A stretch of DNA of 64,000 nucleotides from Rhizobiales bacterium 2SD (GCA_005502805.1 SCMY01000013.1:62001-126000); one strand, 5' to 3'. Counted from the stretch's first letter, positions 52,219-60,764 are shown. Translations and numbers: made by a program. Notes: generated by a model from the sequence alone, not told the origin.

Positions 52219-53253
52219 ATGAGCTTCAAGGTCGCGGTCGTCGGCGCCACGGGCAATGTGGGCCATGAAATGCTCGACATCCTCGCCGAGCGCGCTTTCC
52301 CCGTCAGCGAGGTGGTGGCGCTCGCCTCCTCCCGCTCCGTCGGTACCGAGGTCTCCTTCGGCGACAAGACGCTGAAGGTGAAGGCGCTGGAGCATTACGA
52401 CTTCTCCGACACCGATATCTGCCTGATGTCGGCGGGGGGCGCCGTCTCGAAGGAATGGTCGCCGAAGATCGGCGCACAGGGCGCCGTCGTGATCGACAAC
52501 TCCTCGACCTGGCGCATGCATCCGGACGTGCCGCTGGTCGTGCCGGAGGTGAACGCCGCGGCAGCCGCCGGCTTCAGCAAGATGAACATCATCGCCAACC
52601 CGAACTGCTCGACCGCGCAGCTCGTCGTGGCGCTGAAGCCGCTGCATGAGCGCTTCGGCGTCAAGCGCGTCGTGGTCTCGACCTATCAGTCGGTCTCCGG
52701 CGCCGGCAAGGAGGCGATGGACGAGCTCTTCAACCAGACCCGCTCGGTTTTCGCCGCCGGCGAGGTCGAGGCCAAGAAGTTCAGTAAGCGCATCGCCTTC
52801 AACGTCATCCCGCACATCGACGTCTTCATGGAAGACGGCTTCACCAAGGAAGAGTGGAAGATGATGGCGGAGACGAAGAAGATCCTCGATCCGAAGATCA
52901 AGCTGACCGCCACCTGCGTGCGCGTGCCGGTCTTCATCGGTCACTCCGAGAGCGTCAACATCGAATGCGAGAAGCCGATCACGGCCGACGAGGCGCGCGA
53001 GGTGCTGCGCACGGCGCCCGGCATCCTCGTCATCGATAAGCACGAGCCCGGTGGCTACATCACCCCGCACGAGGCGGCCGGCGAGGACGCGACCTATATC
53101 TCGCGCATCCGCGAGGATGCCACGGTCGAGAACGGCCTCGCCTTCTGGTGCGTCTCGGACAATCTGCGCAAGGGCGCTGCCCTCAACGCGGTCCAGATCG
53201 CCGAAGTGCTGGTCAACCGCAAGCTGATCCAGCCGCGCAAGCAGGCGGCCTGA
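52219..53253 (+). CDS. asd: Aspartate-semialdehyde dehydrogenase
   Basis: This 344-residue enzyme reduces aspartyl phosphate to aspartate semialdehyde for lysine, methionine and threonine synthesis. It has VAVVGATGNVGHEMLDILAER (NADP site), SAGGAVSKEW, the catalytic cysteine in IANPNCSTAQLVVALKPL, and the histidine region IGHSESVNIECEKP. A terminator follows at 53283. Confidence 0.97.
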   Translation: MSFKVAVVGATGNVGHEMLDILAERAFPVSEVVALASSRSVGTEVSFGDKTLKVKALEHYDFSDTDICLMSAGGAVSKEWSPKIGAQGAVVIDNSSTWRMHPDVPLVVPEVNAAAAAGFSKMNIIANPNCSTAQLVVALKPLHERFGVKRVVVSTYQSVSGAGKEAMDELFNQTRSVFAAGEVEAKKFSKRIAFNVIPHIDVFMEDGFTKEEWKMMAETKKILDPKIKLTATCVRVPVFIGHSESVNIECEKPITADEAREVLRTAPGILVIDKHEPGGYITPHEAAGEDATYISRIREDATVENGLAFWCVSDNLRKGAALNAVQIAEVLVNRKLIQPRKQAA

Positions 53254-53282
53254 TATCCGCACTGCTCTTTAAAGAAAATTTC

Positions 53283-53308
53283 AAGGCGGGCCTCGCGCCC
53301 GCCTTTTT
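53283..53308 (+). terminator. Rho-independent terminator after asd
   Basis: AAGGCGGGC / GCCCGCCTT with loop CTCGC is followed by five Ts at 53304-53308. It lies 30 bp after the asd stop. Confidence 0.85.
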
Positions 53309-53404
53309 CTTGCGCGCACGCATGGCGGCCGTGCCGGATTTGCGCAAGGGATCGTCCCGGTCATCAGCTAGGCTCGCCCCGCCCATCGAGATTCGCCGAA
53401 GACC

Positions 53405-54352
53405 TTGCCCGACACCTTGACCAGAGTGCCCCTGCCGGTCGAACCGGCACCGGCCGAGCCGCCGCAACGCCCCGCGCCGCGGCGCGACAACAGCCTGCGC
53501 GGCATCGGCCTGATGCTGCTCGGCAGCGTCTTCCTCTCCGCCGCCGACGTCGCCTCGAAATACCTGACTGCCACCACGCCGGCGATCCAGGTCGTCTGGC
53601 TGCGCTATGCCGCCTTCGCGCTGATCATGCTGGCCGTCGCCGCCCCCGGCGGCTTCGCGCAGTTGAAGCCGCGACGCGTGAGCATGCAGATCCTGCGCGG
53701 CGTCGCCGTCACGGTCTCCTCGATCCTGTTCGTTTCGTCGCTGAAATACCTGCCGATCGCCGACGCGACCGCGACGAGCTTCGTCTCGCCGCTCTTCGTC
53801 ACGGCCCTCTCGATCCCGATCCTCGGCGAGAAGATCGGCTGGCGGCGCTGGACCGCGACAGCCGTCGGCTTGATCGGCGTGCTGATCGTCGTGCGTCCCG
53901 GCGGCAGCGACTTCCAGCTCGCCTCGATGCTGCCGGTTCTCTCGGCCGCGACCTGGGCCTTCGCGCTGATCGTCACCCGGATGATGAGCGCGACTGAAAA
54001 CCCGGTGACGACGCTCGCCTGGTCGGCAGTCGTCGGCTGCATCGTGCTATCCGTCCTGCAACCGCTGACCTGGCAACCGCTCTCGACCGAGGCGCTGCTG
54101 GTCGGCCTGTTCATCGGCATCTCCTCCACGGTCGGGCACTGGTTCGTGATCCAGGCCTTCCGGCATGCCGACGCCTCGCTGCTGGCGCCTTTCTCCTATG
54201 TCCAGCTGCTCTGGGCTTCCGCCTTCGGCTTCATCCTGTTCTCGGTGCTGCCCGACGCCTTCACCTGGTTCGGCTCGGCGATCATCATCGCCTCCGGCCT
54301 CTATACTGCCCATCGCGAACGCATCAGGGCGCGCAAGGTCACGGGGCGATAG
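53405..54352 (+). CDS. EamA/DMT superfamily transporter
   Basis: This 315-residue protein has ten predicted helices in two EamA repeats, from IGLMLLGSVFLSAADVASKYL to the end, after a Pro-rich cytoplasmic N-terminus (VPLPVEPAPAEPPQRPAPRRD). The start is probably TTG at 53405. It resembles the transporter at 21572-22489 in layout, though no operator candidate was found here. The substrate is unknown. Confidence 0.87.
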   Translation: MPDTLTRVPLPVEPAPAEPPQRPAPRRDNSLRGIGLMLLGSVFLSAADVASKYLTATTPAIQVVWLRYAAFALIMLAVAAPGGFAQLKPRRVSMQILRGVAVTVSSILFVSSLKYLPIADATATSFVSPLFVTALSIPILGEKIGWRRWTATAVGLIGVLIVVRPGGSDFQLASMLPVLSAATWAFALIVTRMMSATENPVTTLAWSAVVGCIVLSVLQPLTWQPLSTEALLVGLFIGISSTVGHWFVIQAFRHADASLLAPFSYVQLLWASAFGFILFSVLPDAFTWFGSAIIIASGLYTAHRERIRARKVTGR

Positions 54353-54357
54353 GGCCA

Positions 54358-54460
54358 GAGCATTTTCGAGCGAAGTGGCCACCGGTTCGCGTGAAGAAAA
54401 TGCGGGAAAACAAGGACCCAAAGCAGTTCCGCGTTTCGAAGAAGCGCGGAACTGCTTTGG
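54358..54460. repeat. Second repeat family: GAGCATTTTCGAGCGAAGTGG element with hairpin
   Basis: The element opens with GAGCATTTTCGAGCGAAGTG, which I recognise as a common dispersed repeat of Hyphomicrobiales genomes. Its 3' end is a perfect 16-bp stem (54418-54433 with 54445-54460; arms begin CCAAAGCAGTTCCGCG) around an 11-nt loop. It lies 6 bp after the EamA stop and may end that transcript. Confidence 0.75.
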
Positions 54461-54527
54461 GCGCTGCATCCAGTTTGCGGGCCGCACTCTATCCAGCGCA
54501 TCGCCCTCATCCTAGCCTCGCATCGCA

Positions 54528-55409
54528 ATGACCTCTTTCATCCGGCTCGGCCGCCGAGCCTTCCTCACCTCCGGCTCGGCATTGCTATCGGCCTGCTCGC
54601 CGCTCGGCTTGCTCAATGCGTTCACCCCGGCCGATGCCGGCAGCCGCCTCGCTGCGAGCGGCATCGCCTACGGCCCGGACGAGCGCCATCGGCTCGATAT
54701 CTATGTACCGGAGCAAGGCACAGGCCGGGCGCCGGTCATGATCTTCCTCTATGGCGGTGGCTGGAACAGCGGCGAGCGCGCCGACTACGGCTTCGTCGGC
54801 CATGCTTTTGCGGCGCAGGGCTTTGTCACGGTCATTCCCGATTATCGCCTCGTGCCGCAGGTGCGCTTTCCCGCCTTCGTCGAAGACGGCGCGCTGGCCC
54901 TGCGCTGGGTCCGTGACCACATCGCGCCCTATGGCGGCGATCCCACTGGCATCGCGCTGAGTGGTCACTCGGCCGGCGCTTATAATGCGATGATGCTGGC
55001 GCTGGATCGACGTTTCCTGGCCAAGGCCGGCCTGCCACCCAGCTTCATTCGCAGCGTCACCGGACTTGCCGGCCCCTACGATTTCCTGCCGCTCGACGAT
55101 CCCCGCAGCATCGCCGCCTTCGGCGAATTCCCGCGCCTTGCCGAAACGCAGCCGATCAGCTTTGCGGGCGCTCATGCACCGCGCGTCCTCCTCGCCACCG
55201 GCGACGAGGACGAGACGGTCAGGTCGCGCAACAGCACCTCGCTTGCAGCGAAGCTCCGGACCGCCGGAGCGATAGTCGAGCTCAGGATCTATCCCGGCCT
55301 CGGCCATGCCGGCATCCTGCTTGCGCTCAATGCCGGCTTTCGCGATCGCGCCCCGGTCCTTACGGATATCGTGCGCTTCGCGCGCGTGCTCAAGCGCCCT
55401 TGGCCGTGA
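54528..55409 (+). CDS. Alpha/beta hydrolase, probable lipoprotein esterase
   Basis: This 293-residue esterase/lipase has a lipobox-like SALLSACSP with the cysteine at residue 23 after a twin-arginine-like RRAFLTSG. The fold shows the oxyanion loop FLYGGGWNSGE, the nucleophile Ser148 in GHSAGA, Asp in TGDEDETV and His in GLGHAG. Its 3' end overlaps the convergent TetR gene by 20 bp. The substrate is unknown. Confidence 0.88.
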   Translation: MTSFIRLGRRAFLTSGSALLSACSPLGLLNAFTPADAGSRLAASGIAYGPDERHRLDIYVPEQGTGRAPVMIFLYGGGWNSGERADYGFVGHAFAAQGFVTVIPDYRLVPQVRFPAFVEDGALALRWVRDHIAPYGGDPTGIALSGHSAGAYNAMMLALDRRFLAKAGLPPSFIRSVTGLAGPYDFLPLDDPRSIAAFGEFPRLAETQPISFAGAHAPRVLLATGDEDETVRSRNSTSLAAKLRTAGAIVELRIYPGLGHAGILLALNAGFRDRAPVLTDIVRFARVLKRPWP

Positions 55410-56064
55410 CGCCGTAGCGCGCCATGAAGGTCGCCACCGCCTCGCCGACGACATAGGCGATCTCGTCCTCGCTCGGCGGCATGCGCTCGGCATTGAACAG
55501 GCGCGGCCGCATCAGGGTCGACTGCGAGAGATCGACGAACTGCGCCGCCGCCAAGGCGGTATCCTGGATCGCAAGCTCGCCCTTGGCGACGCGCTGGTCG
55601 AGAAATGCTGCCAGATTCCGGGCACCGAGCATCGGTCCGCGCTCGTAGAACTCGCGGCCGAGATCGGGCATGCGCTCGGCGACCCCCAGCACGATGCGGT
55701 GCGCGCTCATGGCAAAGGGACCGGTCAGCAGCCGCACCAGTCCGATGCCGAAATTCATCAGCGCCTGATCGAGATCGGGTTCCTCGGCCAGCGCCTCGTA
55801 CATGCCCTGCTTCTGCTTCTCGCGCTCGCGCTCGATCAGTGCGACGAAGAGATGCTCCTTGTCCTCGAAATAGACATAGAGCGTGCCCTTCGAGACGTTC
55901 GCCGCCGCGGCGATATCGTTCATGCTGGCCGCGTCGAAGCCCCGCGCCGTGAACACCGCATGCGCCCCTTCGAGGATCTGGTGGCGCTTGTCGGGATCGG
56001 CGCCGGCAACCCGTCGGTTGCGGGAGATCGCCTTGACCTGTCGCGGCTCGAGCGTCGCGCTCAT
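55390..56064 (-). CDS. TetR family regulator of the EmrAB-type pump
   Basis: This 224-residue regulator has the helix-turn-helix FDAASMNDIAAAANVSKGTLYVYFEDKEHLF (about residues 43-73) and a helical ligand domain of the AcrR type. Two TCGAACC-type palindromes lie between it and the divergent pump genes. It likely represses its own gene and the pump in the absence of an inducing drug. Confidence 0.9.
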   Translation of the reverse strand: MSATLEPRQVKAISRNRRVAGADPDKRHQILEGAHAVFTARGFDAASMNDIAAAANVSKGTLYVYFEDKEHLFVALIEREREKQKQGMYEALAEEPDLDQALMNFGIGLVRLLTGPFAMSAHRIVLGVAERMPDLGREFYERGPMLGARNLAAFLDQRVAKGELAIQDTALAAAQFVDLSQSTLMRPRLFNAERMPPSEDEIAYVVGEAVATFMARYGVTAKGA

Positions 56065-56106
56065 TCTGTTCCATCCGTTTTGCGCATGTTCGCGCTTGCA
56101 AAAATA

Positions 56107-56126
56107 ATCGAACCAGTCGGTTCGAT
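56107..56126. promoter_or_regulatory. TetR operator 1
   Basis: ATCGAACCAGTCGGTTCGAT is a perfect palindrome with 8-bp arms and a 4-bp centre, 43 bp upstream of the TetR ATG. Confidence 0.85.
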
Positions 56127-56132
56127 TTCCTC

Positions 56133-56161
56133 TTGATATGCCAAGGCTTCGGCGCTATTTC
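56133..56161 (+). promoter_or_regulatory. Promoter of the efflux genes
   Basis: TTGATA at 56133-56138 and TATTTC at 56156-56161 are 17 bp apart. The promoter lies between the two TetR operators. Confidence 0.5.
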
Positions 56162-56168
56162 AACCGCA

Positions 56169-56188
56169 ATCGAACCAAGCGGTTCGAA
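56169..56188. promoter_or_regulatory. TetR operator 2
   Basis: ATCGAACCAAGCGGTTCGAA repeats the operator 1 pattern with 7-bp perfect arms TCGAACC/GGTTCGA. It lies just downstream of the pump promoter, 62 bp from the operator 1 start. Confidence 0.85.
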
Positions 56189-56213
56189 ATGTGATCGTCA
56201 GGGCACTGCCACC

Positions 56214-57419
56214 ATGACTGTCGAATCCGCCGTTGAAAAGCGTATCGAGCCCCGCCGCGACCGGTTGAAGCTGGTCGATCCCGTGCTCGAACAGACTCCC
56301 GCTCCCGCCGAAGCCCGCAAAGCCGAGGAGGAACGTGCTTCTGCGCCGCAGGCCGGCGACAAGCCGACGCCGAAGCCTCGCGGGGTCAAGCGCATCGCCC
56401 TGACCCTCGTCGCAGGGACCGCGCTCGCCGCCGGCCTTTGGTACGGCATTGACTGGTGGCGCAATGGCCGCTTCATCGTCTCGACAGACGACGCCTATGT
56501 CGGCGCCGAGATGGCGACGGTCTCAGCCAAATTGCCAGCCAACATCGCCACGATCTCGGTGACGCAGAACCAGGAGGTCAAGGCCGGCCAGCCTCTGGTC
56601 GCGCTCGATCCCGGTGACCAGCGCATCGCATTGGAGAGCGCCCAGGCCAAGAGCGCGACCGCCAAGGCGACGCTCTCACGCATCGACGCGCAGATCGAGG
56701 CCGCCCGCGCCAGCCTGCAGCAGGCGCAGGCGCAGCAGACCTCGGCCGAGGCCGCCGTGACCCGCACCACCGCCGATTTCGACCGCGCCAGCAACCTCGC
56801 GGCCAAGTCCTATGGCTCGCAGGCGACGCTCGACGCTGCCACTGCCGGGCGCGATCAGGCCGTCGCCTCGCTCGCCAGCGCCAAGGCCGGCATCGTCCAG
56901 GCGCAGGCCAATATCGAGGTGCTGAAGGCGCAGCGCGTCGAGGCCGCCCGCCAGATCGACGAGCTCAAGGTCGCCGAGGACAAGGCGGCGCGCGATCTCT
57001 CCTTCATGTCGATCTCGGCGCCGATCGACGGCCTCGTCGCCAACACCAACATGCAGCTCGGCGACCTCGTCAGCGCCGGCAAGCGCCTGATGTCGATCGT
57101 CCCGCTCGACAAGGTCTATGTCGACGCCAACTTCAAGGAGACGCAGGTCGGCCCGCTGAAGATCGGCGACAAGGCGAAGATCACCGTCGATGCTTTGCCC
57201 GGCCAGGTCTTCGACGGCACCGTCAGCGGCATCGCCGGCGGCACCGGCTCGGTCTTCACTTTGCTGCCGCCCGACAACGCCACCGGCAACTTCACCAAGA
57301 TCGTCCAGCGCGTGCCCGTCCGGATCGCGCTCTCGCCGGAGTCGGCCGGCAGGCACGTACTGCGCCCGGGCATGTCGGTCGTCGTGTCGATCGACCCGCG
57401 CCCGAACACCGCAAAGTAA
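56214..57419 (+). CDS. HlyD/EmrA family membrane fusion protein
   Basis: This 401-residue periplasmic adaptor of a drug efflux pump has a cytoplasmic N-terminus of about 57 residues, one membrane helix (RIALTLVAGTALAAGLWYGI), a biotinyl-lipoyl domain (DDAYVGAEMATVSAKLPANI), a long alanine-rich coiled coil (about residues 140-260) and a beta-barrel (VDANFKETQVGPLKIGDKA). The ATG at 56214 follows AGGG. It pairs with the 14-helix MFS protein downstream. Confidence 0.92.
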   Translation: MTVESAVEKRIEPRRDRLKLVDPVLEQTPAPAEARKAEEERASAPQAGDKPTPKPRGVKRIALTLVAGTALAAGLWYGIDWWRNGRFIVSTDDAYVGAEMATVSAKLPANIATISVTQNQEVKAGQPLVALDPGDQRIALESAQAKSATAKATLSRIDAQIEAARASLQQAQAQQTSAEAAVTRTTADFDRASNLAAKSYGSQATLDAATAGRDQAVASLASAKAGIVQAQANIEVLKAQRVEAARQIDELKVAEDKAARDLSFMSISAPIDGLVANTNMQLGDLVSAGKRLMSIVPLDKVYVDANFKETQVGPLKIGDKAKITVDALPGQVFDGTVSGIAGGTGSVFTLLPPDNATGNFTKIVQRVPVRIALSPESAGRHVLRPGMSVVVSIDPRPNTAK

Positions 57420-57424
57420 GAATT

Positions 57425-57544
57425 CCGGGCCCTCGACCCGAGGAGCCATTTCCGACCGGGGAATGGCGGTGCGCCAAGGCTCAATCGCCCCTTCTGGGCC
57501 AAAGCGCACCGCGCCTCACGGCGCTCCTCGGGCCGAGGGCCCGG
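57425..57544. repeat. 120-bp palindromic element between pump genes
   Basis: A 22-bp left arm at 57425-57446 (starting CCGGGCCCTCG) and the right arm at 57523-57544 are complementary with one mismatch. Inside, GGCGGTGCGC and GCGCACCGC can form another stem. It lies within an operon, 5 bp after the fusion-protein stop and 41 bp before the MFS start. Confidence 0.8.
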
Positions 57545-57585
57545 TTCCTTCAACCAGACAGCGATAACCTGTCGAGGAGGCCTCG

Positions 57586-59175
57586 ATGGCCACCGCCACG
57601 ACTGTGCTTCCCGCCGGCGCCGCGCCGACCGAGGACGCCATCCCGATGCGCCGGATCTTCGCCTTCATGGCGATGGTCTTCGGCATGTTCATGGCGATCC
57701 TCGACATCCAGATCGTCTCGGCCTCGCTCGCCGAGATCCAGGCCGGCCTGTCTGCGTCCAGCGACGAGATCGCCTGGGTCCAGACCGCCTATCTGATCGC
57801 CGAAGTCATCATGATCCCTTTGTCCGGCTATCTCAGCCGGGCGCTCTCGACCCGCGTCTTCTTCTCGATCGCCGCCGCCGGCTTCACCATCTCCAGCGTG
57901 CTCTGCGCCATGTCGAGCTCGATCAACGAGATGATCCTCTGGCGCGCGGTGCAGGGCTTCATCGGCGGCGGCATGATCCCCGGCGTCTTCGCCGCGGCCT
58001 TCACCATCTTCCCGGCCTCGAAGCGGCCGATCGTCTCGCCGCTGATCGGCCTGATCGCCACGCTCGCCCCGACCATCGGCCCGACCGTCGGCGGCTATCT
58101 CAGCCACGCCTTCTCCTGGCACTGGCTCTTCCTGGTCAACGTCGTGCCGGGCATCGCCGTCACCATCGCGGCCTGGAACCTGATCGATTTCGACAAGCCG
58201 GACCACAGCCTGCTCAAGCGCTTTGACTGGGTCGGCCTCGGCGCCATGGCCGCCTTCCTCGGCAGCATGGAATACGTGCTTGAGGAAGGCACGCGGCTCG
58301 ACTGGTTCGAGAGCCACGAGATCGTGCTCTTCACCTTCGTCATGGTCATCGGCGCCGTCCTGTTCTTCTGGCGGGCGCTGACGCGCGACGACCCGCTGGT
58401 CGATCTCTACGCCTTCAGGAACCGCAACTTCGCCTTCGGCTCGCTGTTCTCCTTCACCATGGGCATCGGCCTTTACGGCCTGACCTATCTCTACCCGGTC
58501 TATCTCGGGCGCATCCGCGGCTATGACGCGCTGATGATCGGCGAGACCATGTTCGTCACCGGCCTCGCTATGTTCCTGACCGCGCCGATCGCCGGGCGCC
58601 TCTCGGCCAAGCTCGATCCGCGCATCATGATGATGATCGGCTTCGGCGGCTTCGCGCTCGGCACCTGGATCGCGTCCTTCATCACCGCCGATTGGGACTT
58701 TCACGAACTCTTGATCCCGCAGATCCTGCGCGGCTGCTCGCTCATGCTGTGCATGGTGCCGATCAACAATCTCGCCCTCGGCACCTTGCCGCCGCAGCAG
58801 CTGAAGAACGCCTCGGGCCTCTACAACCTCACCCGTAATCTCGGCGGCGCAGTTGGGCTCGCGGTGATCAACACCATGCTCAACAGCCGTACCGATCTGC
58901 ACATTACCCGCCTGCACGAGGCTGTCGCCGCCGGCCGCCAGATCGCCGAGGAAAACCTCGCCTCGATGACCCAGCGCTTCATCGAGTACGGAGACGTCGC
59001 CCAGTCGATGGCACTGAAACTGCTGACCCAGCGGGCCCACAAGCAGGCACTGATCATGGCCTTCGGCGACGTTTTCCTGGCGCTGACCGTGATCTTCGGC
59101 GCCCTGGTGCTGCTCGCCGTCTTCATGAGCAAGCCGCCGGCACCGAAGCCCGGCGCCGGGGGCGGTGGTCACTGA
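57586..59175 (+). CDS. DHA2 family MFS efflux transporter (EmrB type)
   Basis: This 529-residue protein has 14 predicted helices (DHA2). It shows FMAILDIQIVSASLAEIQ, WVQTAYLIAEVIMIPLSGYL, VQGFIGGGMIPGVFAAAF and the motif C-like LIATLAPTIGPTVGGYLS. It pumps out lipophilic drugs with its HlyD partner. GAGGAGG precedes the ATG. Confidence 0.94.
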   Translation: MATATTVLPAGAAPTEDAIPMRRIFAFMAMVFGMFMAILDIQIVSASLAEIQAGLSASSDEIAWVQTAYLIAEVIMIPLSGYLSRALSTRVFFSIAAAGFTISSVLCAMSSSINEMILWRAVQGFIGGGMIPGVFAAAFTIFPASKRPIVSPLIGLIATLAPTIGPTVGGYLSHAFSWHWLFLVNVVPGIAVTIAAWNLIDFDKPDHSLLKRFDWVGLGAMAAFLGSMEYVLEEGTRLDWFESHEIVLFTFVMVIGAVLFFWRALTRDDPLVDLYAFRNRNFAFGSLFSFTMGIGLYGLTYLYPVYLGRIRGYDALMIGETMFVTGLAMFLTAPIAGRLSAKLDPRIMMMIGFGGFALGTWIASFITADWDFHELLIPQILRGCSLMLCMVPINNLALGTLPPQQLKNASGLYNLTRNLGGAVGLAVINTMLNSRTDLHITRLHEAVAAGRQIAEENLASMTQRFIEYGDVAQSMALKLLTQRAHKQALIMAFGDVFLALTVIFGALVLLAVFMSKPPAPKPGAGGGGH

Positions 59176-59294
59176 AACCTGCCTCGCAATGGCCGCGCCT
59201 GCATCGTGGACAACCCCCTGATGCGTCTTGCCGCAGCCGCGAAGAGATTGACAGTCGGCTTCGGAGGCGTCAAAAATACTAACAATATCAGTAG

Positions 59295-59311
59295 TTTAGA
59301 TGAATTCTAAA
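59295..59311. promoter_or_regulatory. Iron-control (ICE/Irr-box-like) element before irr
   Basis: TTTAGATGAATTCTAAA has perfect TTTAGA/TCTAAA arms around TGAAT, very close to the rhizobial iron control element pattern bound by Irr. It lies 37 bp before the irr start and suggests autoregulation. Confidence 0.6.
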
Positions 59312-59347
59312 CTGCAGCGAGACCGATCTGCGAGTTGGAAGGCGTTC

Positions 59348-59881
59348 ATGAGCATTCTGTCCCTCAAGGATGGCAACCCGGTGCGGAACCAGGCGGAGCA
59401 GATTCCGTGGCCGCAGAAAGCCCCGGCCGCCTGCCCGATCAGTGCGGTCAAGGCGCGCCTGCGCAGCGTCGGCCTGCGGCCCACGCGCCAGCGCATGGCG
59501 CTGGGCTGGCTGCTCTTCGCCAAGGGCGACCGCCATGTCAGCGCCGAGATGCTCTATGAGGAGGCGCTGCGCGCCCGCGAGCCGCTCTCGCTCGCGACCG
59601 TCTACAACACGCTGCGCCAGTTCTCCGAGGCCGGCCTGCTGCGCCAGGTCTCCGTCTCCGGGCCGAAGACCTTCTTCGACACCAATGTCTCGGAGCACCA
59701 CCACTTCTACAACGAGGACGACGAGACCGTCGTCGACATCCCCGGCTCCGAGATCCAGGTCTCGGGCCTGCCGGTCGCCCCGGACGGCATGATGGTCTCC
59801 TCGGTCGAGGTGATCGTGCGCCTGCGCCGCGCCGATGGTGAGGAGACGGTGACGAAGGTCGCCGGAGGCCGCCGGGCGTGA
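59348..59881 (+). CDS. irr: Iron response regulator Irr (Fur family)
   Basis: This 177-residue regulator has the Fur-type winged helix (KARLRSVGLRPTRQRMALGWLLF, then SLATVYNTLRQFSEAGLLRQV) and FDTNVSEHHHFYNEDDE with the histidine cluster that binds metal or heme. The N-terminus holds a Cys-Pro pair at 29-30 (AACPIS), the same position as the heme regulatory motif of Bradyrhizobium Irr as I remember it, though the rest of that motif differs. Irr senses heme and acts under low iron. GGAAGG lies 5 bp before the ATG at 59348; an ATG 48 bp upstream lacks a ribosome site and overlaps the ICE-like box. Confidence 0.9.
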   Translation: MSILSLKDGNPVRNQAEQIPWPQKAPAACPISAVKARLRSVGLRPTRQRMALGWLLFAKGDRHVSAEMLYEEALRAREPLSLATVYNTLRQFSEAGLLRQVSVSGPKTFFDTNVSEHHHFYNEDDETVVDIPGSEIQVSGLPVAPDGMMVSSVEVIVRLRRADGEETVTKVAGGRRA

Positions 59882-60165
59882 TCGTCTGCTCCTGCAACGT
59901 TCTCTCCTGCCGGCAGATCAAGGGTACGATCGCAGCCGATGGCAGCGGTCCGCGCACGGCGGGCGAGGCTTATGACTGCCTCGGCTGCAGCCCGGATTGC
60001 GGCCGCTGCGCCCGCGAGGTCCGCAGTCTGCTGGCCGAGGCGCGCGCCGCGTGCGCCAGCCAGTGCCATAGCTGCGCCAGCCGCGAGGTCGAATGCGCAG
60101 TGCATGTCTCGGTCGGCCTGATGATGGCCGGCATCGAGGAGAATGACGACCGCGTCGCGGCCTGA
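59878..60165 (+). CDS. bfd: Bacterioferritin-associated ferredoxin (Bfd) with extra cysteines
   Basis: This 95-residue [2Fe-2S] protein starts with GTG in a GTGA overlap with irr. The cluster ligands are probably Cys4 and Cys6 (IVCSCN) with Cys41 and Cys44 (DCGRC). Bfd reduces bacterioferritin to release iron. It is longer than the usual 60-75 residues and has further cysteines at 11, 34, 37, 59, 63, 66 and 73, including CASQCHSC in the C-terminal extension. Confidence 0.88.
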   Translation: MIVCSCNVLSCRQIKGTIAADGSGPRTAGEAYDCLGCSPDCGRCAREVRSLLAEARAACASQCHSCASREVECAVHVSVGLMMAGIEENDDRVAA

Positions 60166-60229
60166 TCGGCGCGTTGCATTTTCTCTCGCGGATTGCGCGA
60201 TCTCCCCTTCCCTTTCGGTCCTCTCCGCC

Positions 60230-60254
60230 CTACATTAGGATCATTCTAATGTAG
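60230..60254. promoter_or_regulatory. Iron-control-like palindrome before bfr
   Basis: CTACATTAG and CTAATGTAG are perfect 9-bp arms around GATCATT. It resembles ICE-type elements and lies 21 bp before the bfr start, likely a binding site for Irr or another iron regulator. Confidence 0.6.
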
Positions 60255-60275
60255 CCGATTGCGAGGAGAGCAGCC

Positions 60276-60764
60276 ATGAAGGGCGACAAGAAGGTCATCG
60301 AATACCTCAACAAGGGCCTGCGCTCCGAGCTCACGGCCATCAACCAGTACTGGCTGCACTACCGGATGCTCGACAATTGGGGGCTGAAGGACATGGCCAA
60401 GACCTGGAAGAAGGAATCGATCGAGGAGATGGTCCATGCCGACCGTTTCGTCGACCGCATCCTCTTCCTCGAGGGCTTCCCGAATCTGCAAACGCTGGAC
60501 GCGCTGCGCATTGGCGAGAACGTCAAGGAAGTGATCGAGTGCGACCTCAAGGCCGAGGTCGAGGCGCGCGCCCTCTATCAGGAAGCCGCGAAATACTGCC
60601 GCGATGTCGGCGACTACCCGTCCGAGGACCTGTTCAAGGCCCTGATGAAGGATGAGGAAGGCCATATCGACTTCCTCGAGACCCAGCTCGACCTGATCGG
60701 CCGCATCGGCCTCGAACTCTACACCCAGAAGCATGTCGGCGGGCTCGAGGGCGACGAGCACTGA
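60276..60764 (+). CDS. bfr: Bacterioferritin
   Basis: This 162-residue subunit builds the 24-mer iron store. All ferroxidase ligands are present: Glu18, Glu51, His54, Glu94, Glu127 and His130. The heme-binding Met52 is in EEMVHADR. GAGGAGAG precedes the ATG. A rho-independent terminator follows. With bfd upstream, it forms an iron storage and release module under Irr-type control. Confidence 0.97.
   Translation: MKGDKKVIEYLNKGLRSELTAINQYWLHYRMLDNWGLKDMAKTWKKESIEEMVHADRFVDRILFLEGFPNLQTLDALRIGENVKEVIECDLKAEVEARALYQEAAKYCRDVGDYPSEDLFKALMKDEEGHIDFLETQLDLIGRIGLELYTQKHVGGLEGDEH

Noticed and set aside
57550..59172. Minus-strand open frame of 540 codons opposite the DHA2 transporter
   Set aside because: Shadow of a well-supported 14-helix transporter; dominated by charged residues with no family features.
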